From assembly GCA_963975425.1 (NCBI GenBank), contig CAXBGS010000011.1, positions 1-64,000 of the forward strand: DNA of 64,000 nucleotides. Reading direction: 5' to 3'. Of the stretch, positions 1-8,557 are shown piece after piece (positions within the stretch are counted from its first letter, which is position 1; each line of letters begins with the position of its first letter). A program made the translations under genes and the position numbers. The notes below the pieces were generated by a model. It ran no database searches and had not been told where the DNA came from. It was given only the letters and a program-made list of their open reading frames with translations. This stretch comes from CAXBGS01 sp963975425 (GTDB taxonomy: Bacteria > Planctomycetota > Planctomycetia > Pirellulales > Pirellulaceae).

Positions 1-108
1 AGATTTCAGATTTCAGATTTCAGATTTCAGATTTCAGATTTCAGATTTCAGATTTCAGATTTTCGATTTTCGATTTTCGATTTTCGATTTTCGATTTTCG
101 ATTTTTTG
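1..108. repeat. Heptamer tandem repeat, two variants
   Basis: Eight copies of agatttc (1-56) pass through one 8-bp junction unit into five copies of gattttc (65-99) plus a partial copy. The array starts at the window edge and so is probably longer. The switch from one 7-mer to a sister 7-mer suggests slippage of a diverged array. Translated, it gives only Asn-Arg-Lys-Ser-Lys-Ile-Glu type low-complexity peptides, so the short reading frames crossing it are not believed. Confidence 0.95.
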
Positions 109-430
109 ACGCAATCTCGACTTCGATGATTTTTCGGATCGCAACGGTGCAGACGATGCAGAGACTTCGCGGCGCGTTTTCGTCCCTTCGATTCGACCGT
201 CTTCTTTCCGCCGACCCTGCGTCGAACTCGCCTCGACCGCGAACGGCAGAGCAGCCGCACGAACGGGCCGCAGCAACACAGCGCGCGGCGACCGAAGACG
301 ACTTCGTCGCGGTTCATTTGGACGCTGATTCCGCGCACGCAACCCAGGCGACAACCGAGCAAAACGGGCGATGGAGCGGTGATTTAGCCGCTTTGCCAAC
401 GTCCGATAATGCCTCTTATGTTGTATTGCA
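109..430. other. Intergenic region with no convincing gene
   Basis: About 320 bases between the heptamer array and the terminator of the CvpA-like gene. Short open frames exist on both strands, but their products are Arg/Ser-rich, show no recognisable domain, and run into the heptamer array. I see no tRNA or clear RNA structure. Confidence 0.5.
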
Positions 431-470
431 TGTATAAAAATCACGGGGATTGAGCCATTTCCCGTGATCT
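431..470 (-). terminator. Rho-independent terminator of the CvpA-like gene
   Basis: Read on the minus strand, an 8-bp stem (atcacggg / cccgtgat, plus-strand arms 440-447 and 461-468, 13-nt loop) is followed directly by a run of five T. It lies about 85 nt downstream of the stop of the CvpA-like gene, in the right orientation to end that transcript. Confidence 0.75.
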
Positions 471-554
471 GTCATTGCTCTGCGACTTCTGCGACTCTCG
501 CTCGCCTGCTGGTTTGGCGAACGGCTTACCACAAGAAAAATCACAGGCGAAAGA

Positions 555-1442
555 TCACGGGCGACGGTACGACGATGGCTGTCCGTAACCGGGTTGATTG
601 TAGGCTGGCTGGCCGTAGCTTGGTGGCACGTTGCCCGGTTGGCCATAGCCTGAATCGCCACCGTAGGATGGCTGCCCATAGGCGGGCTGATCATAGGATG
701 GCTGGCCGTACGTTTGCGTCGCCGGCCCGGTGTAATCATTCGCTGGCGCCGATCCGGCCGCCCATGGCGGAGCCGCATTTTGGCTCAGATTCTGGTTTCG
801 CGATGCCGTGTTCCAGAACGATTCTGGCAACCGGTCCTGCTGGGACGACGATGGGTCATTGAGCACCCGATCGGCGATCCAAGGCAAAACGCCCCCCGGC
901 GACATGTCCTGCCCGGCATCTTGCTCGCTGCCATTGAACCGCTCGTCAAAACGATCCAAGTACGGACGGACGACTTCATGAATCTCAGGCGGAATGACCG
1001 ATTCGCTCTGATCGAGCACCTGTGCGATATAGCGACCGCTTTTGCTAGCAACAATCTTAGCCCTCAGACTCTCGCCCAACAGCGTGACGGCAAACAGGGT
1101 GATCAGCGTGCAGAACAAGGCTCCCTTGGCCAAACCGAAGATCGCACCGACGTGGCGATCAAATTCTCTCAGCTTCAGCCGATCAATCGTGCCGCTGATC
1201 ATCCGAAAGGCGACCCAGATGACCAGCGACGTGCCGACGTAAAGAATCAGCATGGCCAAAAAGCGATTCCACGGCGGTTCCGCCTGAATCGACTGACTGA
1301 ACGGTTCGCGAAAATGATAGGCCACGATATAGCTGACGACGATCGATGCGATCGACGCCAACTGCCACGCGAAACCCTTGATCGCACCGAACAAAGCCGC
1401 ACCGACCAGCACGACTAACATCAAAATGTCATAGATCTCCAC
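555..1442 (-). CDS. CvpA family membrane protein with Gln/Gly/Tyr/Pro-rich tail
   Basis: The first ~165 of 295 residues hold four hydrophobic segments (about 6-24, 28-42, 62-82 and 105-125) in the pattern of the CvpA (colicin V production) family of small inner-membrane proteins. The C-terminal ~60 residues are a low-complexity tail of PSYGQP/AYGQP-type repeats, much longer than in typical CvpA (~160-180 residues) and probably disordered and cytoplasmic. The molecular role of CvpA proteins is poorly defined. The gene stands alone on this strand, with a terminator downstream and a palindrome-bearing spacer upstream. The membrane family call is good; function is unknown. Confidence 0.8.
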   Translation of the reverse strand: MEIYDILMLVVLVGAALFGAIKGFAWQLASIASIVVSYIVAYHFREPFSQSIQAEPPWNRFLAMLILYVGTSLVIWVAFRMISGTIDRLKLREFDRHVGAIFGLAKGALFCTLITLFAVTLLGESLRAKIVASKSGRYIAQVLDQSESVIPPEIHEVVRPYLDRFDERFNGSEQDAGQDMSPGGVLPWIADRVLNDPSSSQQDRLPESFWNTASRNQNLSQNAAPPWAAGSAPANDYTGPATQTYGQPSYDQPAYGQPSYGGDSGYGQPGNVPPSYGQPAYNQPGYGQPSSYRRP

Positions 1443-1477
1443 CGTCGCAATTCCTAGCTTGGCGAGTGTTTTAAAAA

Positions 1478-1540
1478 GTTGCTAGCAACTGAACACAATT
1501 GCTAGCACCACCGGCGGATGCACGGATTTCCATCCGGTGG
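1478..1540. promoter_or_regulatory. Candidate operator palindrome and hairpin in a divergent spacer
   Basis: The spacer between the divergent CvpA-like and YdjM-like genes holds a perfect 12-bp palindrome gttgctagcaac (1478-1489), a second ttgctagca copy around 1499-1507, and an inverted repeat ccaccgg / ccggtgg (1508-1514 and 1534-1540). Two spaced half-identical palindromes suggest a protein-binding site. No binding protein can be named, and this is inference from symmetry only. Confidence 0.35.
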
Positions 1541-1712
1541 ATCAATCCTAAGCCGCGTTGGTGCTGCCGCCGAGTCTAGCGACCCGGCGCGCTGGGCCGA
1601 AGAGCAATCATTCACCGTGGCGACGCCGGACCAAAATTGCCTATGAAAATGTTCGGCGCCGCGCGCGTCACCTTGGCAACTTCATCTCACACCCCCCTGC
1701 CCTTGCCACGCC

Positions 1713-2435
1713 GTGGCCGATTTCAAAACTCACATCACCGCCAGCACCGCAGCCGGAATCGCTTACGGCTACTGGGGCGTTACGCAACAAGGGATGTCGA
1801 TCGAGAGCGGTCTGCTCGCCGGCGGACTTTGCAGCGTCTGCGGTATGCTGCCGGACCTGGACAGCGACTCGGGCGTTCCGCTGCGAGAGACAAGCATGTT
1901 CGCCGCAGCGGTTGTGCCAATGTTGATGCTGGAACGCTTTCGCGACTACGACCTTTCCCACGAGGCGATGGCACTGGCGGCGATGCTGATCTATGTCGCC
2001 ATTCGATTCATCTTGGTGGAAGTGTTCAAGCGTTTCACGGTCCACCGCGGCATGTGGCACAGCATTCCCGCGGCGGGATGCGCCGGTCTGATTGCGTATT
2101 TAGTAATGCCATGCCCAAGCGAAAGCATGCGCGTGTACAAAAGCGCCGCGGTGGTGCTGGGGTTTATGGTTCATTTGATTCTGGATGAACTATGGGCGAT
2201 TGACATCGCGGGATTTCGACTAAAGAAATCTTTCGGAACGGCTCTGAAATTCTTTGGCAGCAGCGCCGTTTCGAACATCACGATGTATGCCAAGCTTGCT
2301 TTGCTGGCGTACCTGGCTTGGGGCGACCATGGCGTGGTCGAGCGCATTCGAGAACGCGCACGATTCGATACTCAATACATCGCTCGACCATCACCCGGCC
2401 CGTTGCCTTGGGATCGCTGGATGCCGCATCGATAA
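1713..2435 (+). CDS. YdjM/DUF457-like membrane-bound metal-dependent hydrolase family protein
   Basis: A 240-residue membrane protein starting at GTG. Visible features are GMLPDLDSDSG near 44-54, HRGMWHSIP at 111-119 and HLILDEL at 154-160, with hydrophobic helices between. The spacing of Asp and His clusters matches the LexA-binding/YdjM-like (DUF457) family, annotated as membrane-bound metal-dependent hydrolases though activity is rarely shown. The C-terminus after about 225 is polar and Pro-rich. The stop codon lies in the first unit of a 16-bp tandem repeat. Family call fairly firm, substrate unknown. Confidence 0.7.
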   Translation: MADFKTHITASTAAGIAYGYWGVTQQGMSIESGLLAGGLCSVCGMLPDLDSDSGVPLRETSMFAAAVVPMLMLERFRDYDLSHEAMALAAMLIYVAIRFILVEVFKRFTVHRGMWHSIPAAGCAGLIAYLVMPCPSESMRVYKSAAVVLGFMVHLILDELWAIDIAGFRLKKSFGTALKFFGSSAVSNITMYAKLALLAYLAWGDHGVVERIRERARFDTQYIARPSPGPLPWDRWMPHR

Positions 2436-2459
2436 AAATCATTATCGATAGAAATCATT
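2428..2459 (+). repeat. 16-bp tandem repeat spanning a stop codon
   Basis: atcgataaaaatcatt (2428-2443) is followed directly by atcgatagaaatcatt (2444-2459), with one mismatch. The first unit contains the TAA stop (2433-2435) of the upstream gene; the mismatch turns the matching triplet of the second unit into TAG. Confidence 0.9.
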
Positions 2460-2571
2460 GCACGGCTTGCCGCGTACCGATGCGCGCCATCGCGCGTATG
2501 CGAATAGAGCGTCGTGCGAGGCTGAATCCGAGATCGGTTCACGCTGATGAACCGACACGTTCACGAACCAT

Positions 2572-3012
2572 TCACGGTCGCTCTAAGATCATGGTCACCG
2601 GTCCATCGTTGACCAGTGAAACTTTCATGTCCGCCGCAAAGACGCCTCGTTGCACCGGAACCTTGTGTTCGGCAAGTAATTCGGCGAATCGCAGATATAG
2701 CTGGTTCGCTTTTACGGGATCACCCGCATCGGTAAAGGCCGGCCGCCGACCCTTTCGACAATCGCCCAATAAAGTGAATTGGCTCACAACCAACGCCTCG
2801 CCACCGACATCGATCAGCGACCGATTCATCTTGCCGTCTTCGTCGTTAAAGATTCGCAGCTGCGCCGCCTTGTCGGCAAGCCATTTCGCTTCGGTTTCAC
2901 CGTCATCGTGGCCGACGCCCACCAGGATCAACAGACCGTGTCCGATTTGCCCGACGATTTCGTCATCGACACGCACGCTTGCTTCGCTGACTCGCTGCAG
3001 AACAATTTTCAC
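2572..3012 (-). CDS. dtd: D-aminoacyl-tRNA deacylase
   Basis: Hydrolyses D-aminoacyl-tRNAs (and mischarged glycyl-tRNA) so that D-amino acids do not enter translation; a cytoplasmic homodimer. The two signature motifs that build the active site across the dimer are visible: SQFTL at 77-81 and GPVT at 137-140 of a 146-residue product, the normal length. I start at GTG 3012 because the family begins with (M)KIVLQRV; an open frame continues upstream to 3291 but codes nothing recognisable. A lone gene, divergent from the DUF1559 protein. Confidence 0.9.
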   Translation of the reverse strand: MKIVLQRVSEASVRVDDEIVGQIGHGLLILVGVGHDDGETEAKWLADKAAQLRIFNDEDGKMNRSLIDVGGEALVVSQFTLLGDCRKGRRPAFTDAGDPVKANQLYLRFAELLAEHKVPVQRGVFAADMKVSLVNDGPVTMILERP

Positions 3013-3307
3013 AACGCAAATCCTTTTCGATAAATAACGCCAGCCCGATGGACTGCTTTGCGGCCGCCCGTCAGGCACCGGCGAGCCGTTTGGTGGACCA
3101 TGGTTGGCGAAACGCCCACCAACAGACGGTTCGCCGGTGATATTAACTTCGGTGGCTTGTTCTTGGTTGAATTCTAGTGCGGCAAAATTGGTGGCCCGAC
3201 GAAATTTGATCCGACTCCCCTGCCCTGCCTCGCTCGGACGAACGTAAAATAGTCGATGACGGCCCTGACTGCGTTGCCGCCCCAACATCATTCACTTGAT
3301 TGCCGCC

Positions 3308-4219
3308 ATGTCTTTTCTGTTTACCTGTCCGCACTGCCAAGCCAAGACGCAAGTCGATGACCGGTACAGCGGCCAAGCCGGCCAGTGCGCTGTTTGCGGC
3401 GAACCGATCCAATTGCCGACCATTGCATCGAGCGTCGATCCGCCGACGAAACAAAGTACGGGCATTCGATCGCTTGGATGGCTGGTTTCGGCGTGTGTGC
3501 TGTTGGTCTTGCTGCTGTGTTTGTTGTTTGCCGTGATTCGGTACGGCGGATCGACATTGGCCCAATTGACCAACAGCCGACAACGCACAACCTCGCTGAA
3601 CAATCTGCAGCAGATCGCGGAAGCACTCAACGCGTATGCCGCCGATCACGGCACTTATCCTCCTCCGGCGACGGTTGACCAAAACGGCGTTCCTTTGCAT
3701 TCGTGGCGCGTGCTGATATTGCCTTACCTTGGCGAAGACCGGTTATACAACGAGTTCGATCTAAGCTTGCCATGGAACCACGCGGATAACCTGAACGTGG
3801 TCTACCAAAACAGCCCTCCGACGGCGCTGATTCATCCCAACGCAAACGCCAACGGGTTGAGCCAGCAATCGGGATACCATCTGGTGGTCGGCCAGGGGAC
3901 GCTGTTTCCGCCGAGTGGTCCACTTTCACCGGACCAAGTGACCGACGATCCGGCGTTGACTCTGTTGGTAATCGAAGCGGCGCCCGCATCGAGCATGAAT
4001 ATGTGGACCGAACCGGTGGAACTTGATTTCGGAACGATGCTGGGACGAATCAACGGAACGGCCGGGATCGAACCCGGCGGGATGCTAGACGGGGGCGCCG
4101 CCGTGGCCACGGTCGATGGCCGTGTCCACTTTGCCAAAGAAACACTGTCACCAAACATTGTGCGATCACTGATCACGCCCACCGGCAGCGAACCGCTGCC
4201 CGATGACGCATTGGATTGA
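3308..4219 (+). CDS. Zinc-ribbon DUF1559 (pseudopilin-like) membrane protein
   Basis: 303 residues. The N-terminus has two CxxC pairs (C7/C10, C27/C30), a zinc-ribbon as in MJ0042-type domains, followed by one transmembrane helix around 55-80. The exported part starts with TTSLNNLQQIAEALNAYAADHG and continues as a DUF1559 domain, a family greatly expanded in planctomycetes and related to type IV/II pseudopilins. Here the zinc ribbon replaces the usual prepilin leader, so the protein is probably a fixed membrane protein rather than a processed pilin. ATG 3308 is preferred over an upstream in-frame TTG at 3296. Function unknown. Confidence 0.75.
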   Translation: MSFLFTCPHCQAKTQVDDRYSGQAGQCAVCGEPIQLPTIASSVDPPTKQSTGIRSLGWLVSACVLLVLLLCLLFAVIRYGGSTLAQLTNSRQRTTSLNNLQQIAEALNAYAADHGTYPPPATVDQNGVPLHSWRVLILPYLGEDRLYNEFDLSLPWNHADNLNVVYQNSPPTALIHPNANANGLSQQSGYHLVVGQGTLFPPSGPLSPDQVTDDPALTLLVIEAAPASSMNMWTEPVELDFGTMLGRINGTAGIEPGGMLDGGAAVATVDGRVHFAKETLSPNIVRSLITPTGSEPLPDDALD

Positions 4220-4307
4220 CCGACCGTGGCGGGAACACGACGCCGCTGTTTTCATTCAGCCGACACGTTCGTCCGCCGTGCGTGTGCCGCAACGACGTTG
4301 GCGTTGC

Positions 4308-4337
4308 GTTAAAACTTGCGAGGTTAAAACTTGCGAG
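4308..4337 (-). repeat. 15-bp tandem repeat spanning the argG stop codon
   Basis: gttaaaacttgcgag occurs twice without mismatch (4308-4322 and 4323-4337). On the minus strand each copy reads Arg-Lys-Phe-stop in the same frame, so the last codons and the TAA of argG are duplicated in frame just after the real stop. Confidence 0.95.
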
Positions 4338-5538
4338 GTGTGACGGTACCCTGGACACGACTGGGCAGTCCATGGATTCGTAAGAATCCTTCGGCGTCGT
4401 CTTGGTTGTACGATCCGCCACCTTCCATTGTCGCAATTTCTGCATCGTACAAGCTGTTCGGGCTAGCCTTGGACTCAACCGCGATGTTGCCTTTGTACAA
4501 CTGCAACGTGACTTCGCCAGTGACGGGTTTCTGCGCTTCGCGAATGAACGCCATCAGAGCATCCATTTTCGGCGTGTACCAGAATCCGTAGTAAACCATT
4601 TCGGCGACTTCGGGCGCCATTCGGTCTCGCAAGTGCATCAGATCACGATCCATCGTCAACTGCTCGACGTTCATCAGCGCGTTGTACAGCACGGTCATGC
4701 CTGGTGATTCATAGACGCCGCGACTCTTCATGCCGACAAAGCGGTTTTCGACCATGTCGATGCGACCGATGCCGTTGCGACCGGCGATCGTATTCAAGCT
4801 TTCGACCATCTCTAGCGCGCTGACGTCGGAACCGTTCAAGGTTGCGGGCACGCCGGATTGGAAACCGATGGTGACCGATTCGGATTGATCGGGGGCTTCT
4901 TGCGGACTAACGCCCATGCCGAAGTCGACCAATTCCACTCCGTTGACCGTCAAGTCCTCAAGCTCGCCGGCTTCGTAACTGATGTGCAGGACGTTCTCAT
5001 CGCTGCTGTACGGTTTGGCGGTCGACGCTTTGACGGGAATCTCTTTGGCGGCACAGTAAGCGATCAGTTCGGTACGTCCCGGAAACGCATCTCGGAACTC
5101 TTTGATCCGCCATGGCGCGATCATTTCGATTTTCGGATCGAGTGCTTCGGCGGCAAGTTGGAACCGACATTGATCGTTTCCTTTGCCGGTCGCACCGTGC
5201 GCGTAGGCCGTCGCGCCGACTTCGCGGGCGACTTCCAGACAAACCTTGCTGATCAGCGGGCGGGCGATGGAGGTGCCCAGCAGGTAGATTTGTTCGTATT
5301 TCGCTTGCCATGCGAGGACAGGAAATGCGAAATCGCGACACAATTCCTCTCGAACATCGACCACTCTTGCGGAGACGGCACCACAATCGCGAGCCTTTTT
5401 CATTGTCGCTTCGCGATCTTCGCATGGCTGGCCTAGATCGACGTAAACCGCATGGACGTCGTACCCTTGATCCTGAAGCCAACCGAGGATCACGGAGGTA
5501 TCCAGACCGCCGGAGTAAGCCAAAACGCAACTTTTCAT
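4324..5538 (-). CDS. argG: Argininosuccinate synthase
   Basis: Joins citrulline and aspartate with ATP to give argininosuccinate, the penultimate step of arginine synthesis. The 404-residue protein opens with the ATP-binding P-loop VLAYSGGLDTSVIL (5-18) and contains the family's GNDQCRF and AHGATGKGND region near 115-130. Length and ends are standard for the bacterial enzyme. It stands alone on the minus strand, divergent from larB; no argH is in view. Its last codons and stop are duplicated immediately downstream. Confidence 0.97.
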   Translation of the reverse strand: MKSCVLAYSGGLDTSVILGWLQDQGYDVHAVYVDLGQPCEDREATMKKARDCGAVSARVVDVREELCRDFAFPVLAWQAKYEQIYLLGTSIARPLISKVCLEVAREVGATAYAHGATGKGNDQCRFQLAAEALDPKIEMIAPWRIKEFRDAFPGRTELIAYCAAKEIPVKASTAKPYSSDENVLHISYEAGELEDLTVNGVELVDFGMGVSPQEAPDQSESVTIGFQSGVPATLNGSDVSALEMVESLNTIAGRNGIGRIDMVENRFVGMKSRGVYESPGMTVLYNALMNVEQLTMDRDLMHLRDRMAPEVAEMVYYGFWYTPKMDALMAFIREAQKPVTGEVTLQLYKGNIAVESKASPNSLYDAEIATMEGGGSYNQDDAEGFLRIHGLPSRVQGTVTPRKF

Positions 5539-5644
5539 TATGATGTTGTCCGCAGAGAATGAGAGGCCGCAGCGTCACCGAAACCGCTAAGATTTCTGGT
5601 TCGCCATCTAAGCCGAAGAATAATCTTTTCCCCGTTAAACGCCC

Positions 5645-6442
5645 ATGCCCCCACGCCACCATCTGCCCCAACCCGATGTGCCCCGCGGCAGTCCGCGCGG
5701 CAAGGATTCTGATTCCGACGTTGCTCAAAAGACCATCGCCGGGGCAACCGTCGACCTGGGCCGATCATCCCGTTGTGGGTTTGGCGAAGTGATTTACGGC
5801 GAAGGCAAATCGGCTGACTTGGTCACCCGGATCGCTCGCACCCAGCTGCACGCACGCCAGGACGTGTTGATCACCCGTATCGACGCGGCAACGGCAAAGC
5901 AGGTTCAAGAGGCATTTCCGCGGACTCAGTACAATGGCCTGGCCCGCACGCTGCGGATCGGCGTGAGCAATGTCGCGCCCGCTCAACCGCTAACCGAATC
6001 GGCGGCGCGTGAGCAGTGGCATGCTGCGGTCGTGACGGCGGGCAGCACCGACGAGGCGGTCGCAGCCGAGGCGACCGAAACGCTAGCCTGGATGGGTGTC
6101 CCCTTTCAATCGTTTACGGACATCGGCGTTGCCGGGCCGCAACGATTGGCGGCCGCCGTGCCGCGTTTGCAACTGGCGTCGGCCCTGGTCGTGATTGCGG
6201 GAATGGAAGGGGCGCTGCCGGCGGCGGTTGCCGGTTATTTGCCGACGCCAATCTTTGCCGTACCGACAAGTGTGGGCTACGGAACAAGCCTGGGCGGACT
6301 GACGCCGCTGCTGGGCATGCTGAGCAGTTGTTCCGCGAGTGTCGCCGTCGTCAACATCGATGCGGGATTCAAAGGCGGCTATATGGCCGGACTGGTAGTC
6401 TCGCAGCTGCAAGCTTGCCGGGCGAAGCGGCCAAAATCATGA
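5645..6442 (+). CDS. larB: LarB, nickel-pincer cofactor biosynthesis protein
   Basis: LarB carboxylates and hydrolyses nicotinic acid adenine dinucleotide in the first step of making the nickel-pincer nucleotide of lactate racemase. The 265-residue protein has the N-terminal LarB region (VDLGR...GFGEVIYGEGKS, 36-55) and the PurE-like C-terminal half with VTAGSTDEAVAAEA, GMEGALPAAVAGY and VNIDAGFKGG. No larC, larE or lactate racemase gene lies within this window, so the partner genes must be elsewhere or the protein has another role. The stop overlaps the start of nnrD by ATGA, which implies co-translation. Confidence 0.85.
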   Translation: MPPRHHLPQPDVPRGSPRGKDSDSDVAQKTIAGATVDLGRSSRCGFGEVIYGEGKSADLVTRIARTQLHARQDVLITRIDAATAKQVQEAFPRTQYNGLARTLRIGVSNVAPAQPLTESAAREQWHAAVVTAGSTDEAVAAEATETLAWMGVPFQSFTDIGVAGPQRLAAAVPRLQLASALVVIAGMEGALPAAVAGYLPTPIFAVPTSVGYGTSLGGLTPLLGMLSSCSASVAVVNIDAGFKGGYMAGLVVSQLQACRAKRPKS

Positions 6443-7332
6443 ACCAGCCCCCGTTGAAACTGGCCGCCCGAGAGTCCGATTCGCACAAGGGATCGTTCGG
6501 ACGCGTGACCCTGGTGGGCGGTTCACGAGGCATGAGTGGTTCGATTTCTCTGTCATCGATCGCGGCACTGCACACCGGCAGCGGGTTGGTCAGCGCGGCG
6601 GTTCCCGATCGATGCTTGGAAACGGTCGCTGCGTTCCACCCCGCATTGATGACGATTCCGTTGCCCGACGATGATCAAGGACGATTTTCGCTGGACGCAA
6701 CCGCCCAGCTTGCACCACGACTTCGCAGCGCTGATGCCATTGGATGTGGCCCGGGCATGACCGTCGGCAACGGCAGCCTGCGCATCGTTGAACGATTGTT
6801 GGTCACGACTCAAACGCCGCGCGTACTCGATGCCGACGCCATCAACTGTTTGCCATTGCTTGACTGGCCGAACTCGCTTGCCCTTGGCAATCAAGCGTCA
6901 GCGTGCCCACACGCAAACCTGGTATTGACGCCCCACCCGGGCGAACTTGCGAGATTGACCGGTGTCTCACCGAACGAACGAGAGCAGCAAATCAACGCTG
7001 CCGCCAAGTTGTGCGACGAAACGGGTGTCGTGATTGTGGTCAAAGGTGGACCGACAGTCGTCGTGAGGGCCGCACAGCAGGATGCGAAGAGCCGCTGGAC
7101 GAACTCGACGGGGAATCCCGGCATGGCCAGCGGCGGCAGCGGCGACGTTTTGACCGGCGTGATCACGTCGTTGCTGGGCCAAGGACTGTCAGCCTGGGAC
7201 GCGGCACGGCTTGGCGTTTGGGTTCATGGGCGGGCCGGCGATCTGGCCGCGGAACGCTATGGTGCGATTGGGATGACCGCGAAAGAAATCCTCGGCGAGT
7301 TGCCGATGGCGATGCAAGATGCCCTCGCATAG
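6439..7332 (+). CDS. nnrD: ADP/ATP-dependent NAD(P)H-hydrate dehydratase
   Basis: Repairs damaged, hydrated NAD(P)H by ADP- or ATP-dependent dehydration. The 297-residue protein is the stand-alone C-terminal (CARKD/YjeF_C) domain: HKGSFGRV (17-24) and GGSRGMSG near the N-terminus, DADAINCL in the middle, TPHPGELARL, and the nucleotide-binding GGSGDVLTG with the catalytic Asp. The NnrE epimerase domain that is often fused in front is absent. ATG 6439 overlaps the larB stop by 4 nt, linking two nicotinamide-nucleotide-related enzymes in one transcript; longer upstream frames belong to an out-of-frame reading of larB. Confidence 0.92.
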   Translation: MNQPPLKLAARESDSHKGSFGRVTLVGGSRGMSGSISLSSIAALHTGSGLVSAAVPDRCLETVAAFHPALMTIPLPDDDQGRFSLDATAQLAPRLRSADAIGCGPGMTVGNGSLRIVERLLVTTQTPRVLDADAINCLPLLDWPNSLALGNQASACPHANLVLTPHPGELARLTGVSPNEREQQINAAAKLCDETGVVIVVKGGPTVVVRAAQQDAKSRWTNSTGNPGMASGGSGDVLTGVITSLLGQGLSAWDAARLGVWVHGRAGDLAAERYGAIGMTAKEILGELPMAMQDALA

Positions 7333-7480
7333 CTGCCAATCGTCGCCGTGCCGGTGGCGATCGAGAGGAGGCCGTTGGGGCGGCGATGCCTGCCAACCTG
7401 TTACCGCCGGCGAATCTGGTCCATAATCTGCCGTTTTAAATTCCATGACGTTTTGCCTTATCCGCTGCCGTTGAGATCGC

Positions 7481-8554
7481 TTGCGAACGGTGGGCCGGCG
7501 ACTGTCTGTGCCCGTGACAAAATTGCCCGTGACTGAAATTGTTACTCTCGCTCCGTTGACCGACCGCACGTCGGCAGCATCCGAGCAAATACGCGGAGGT
7601 GTGATCAGCATTGGCAATTTTGATGGTGTCCATCGCGGCCATGCCAACTTGCTGAAAAAAGTCTGTCGCGAGGCCAAGCGGACCGGCGGCCCAGCCATCG
7701 CGGTCGTGCTGGATCCGCATCCGGCGACCATCCTGCGTCCCGATCGTGTCCCGCCCAAACTGACATCGCTGTCGCAGCGAGCCGAACGAATGTCGGCGAT
7801 GGGAATTGATTTCCTGGTGGTATGCGAGACGACGGTCGAATTCCTGCAATTATCAGCCGAGTCGTTTTTTCAATCGCTGGTCGTCGATCGACTGGACTGC
7901 CGCGGCGTGGTCGAAGGCCCCAATTTCTTTTTCGGACGCAACCGAGGTGGGAACATCGATTCGCTGAAATCGCTGTGCCAGCAAGCGGGGATTTCGCTGG
8001 ATATTGTCGAACCGTCGGTGATCGACGATTCAATGATCAGCAGTACACGGATTCGTGAATTGCTCGAACGCGGCGATATCGAATCGGCAAACGAGCTGTT
8101 GGGCCATCACCATCGGTTACGGGGAACCGTGATCGCGGGCGACCGGCGCGGTCGCGAGATTGGGTTTCCGACGGCTAACTTGGCCGATATTGATGTCGTG
8201 ATTCCCGCAGGAGGAGTTTACGGGGGCTACGCGTCCATCAACGGCAAGTCCTTCGACGCCGCCGTACACGTCGGGCCACGGCCAACGTTCGATGACCTCG
8301 CCGCGGCGAAAGACAAAGAAGATTCGATCGGCCACGGTTCCGAGGCCAGCAAAGTTATCCGCGGCGCGCTAACATCGCGCGTCGAAGTTCACGTATTGGA
8401 TTACACTGGCGATCTTTACGGTCAGACGGTGTCGGTTGACCTCGTCACGCGGGTGCGTGATGTCGCCCGATTCGACTCGGTCAAAGCATTGACCGATCAG
8501 CTCGCCGCGGACGTGCGAACCGTCCGAGACAGACTCTCGACGAAAGAAAAATAG
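7481..8554 (+). CDS. ribF: Bifunctional riboflavin kinase / FAD synthetase
   Basis: Makes FMN and then FAD from riboflavin. The N-terminal FAD synthetase domain shows ISIGNFDGVHRGH and the ISSTRIRELL motif; the C-terminal flavokinase domain shows GREIGFPTANL and VHVLDYTGDLYG. Between VGPRPTF and the VEVHVLDY strand there is an extra ~20-residue polar insertion relative to the usual enzyme. The start is uncertain: TTG 7481 gives the longest form, but GTG at 7508, 7514 or 7529 are all in frame and would still keep the conserved domain. The DHH phosphoesterase follows after 3 nt. Confidence 0.93.
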   Translation: MRTVGRRLSVPVTKLPVTEIVTLAPLTDRTSAASEQIRGGVISIGNFDGVHRGHANLLKKVCREAKRTGGPAIAVVLDPHPATILRPDRVPPKLTSLSQRAERMSAMGIDFLVVCETTVEFLQLSAESFFQSLVVDRLDCRGVVEGPNFFFGRNRGGNIDSLKSLCQQAGISLDIVEPSVIDDSMISSTRIRELLERGDIESANELLGHHHRLRGTVIAGDRRGREIGFPTANLADIDVVIPAGGVYGGYASINGKSFDAAVHVGPRPTFDDLAAAKDKEDSIGHGSEASKVIRGALTSRVEVHVLDYTGDLYGQTVSVDLVTRVRDVARFDSVKALTDQLAADVRTVRDRLSTKEK

Positions 8555-8557
8555 GAA

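Noticed and set aside
55..444. Overlapping short open frames on both strands near the window start
   Set aside because: Arg/Ser-rich products that end in the translated heptamer array, cross the terminator of the CvpA-like gene and match no family.
714..1418. 234-residue open frame opposite the CvpA-like gene
   Set aside because: It is the antisense shadow of a clear membrane protein; long shadow frames are expected at this GC content.
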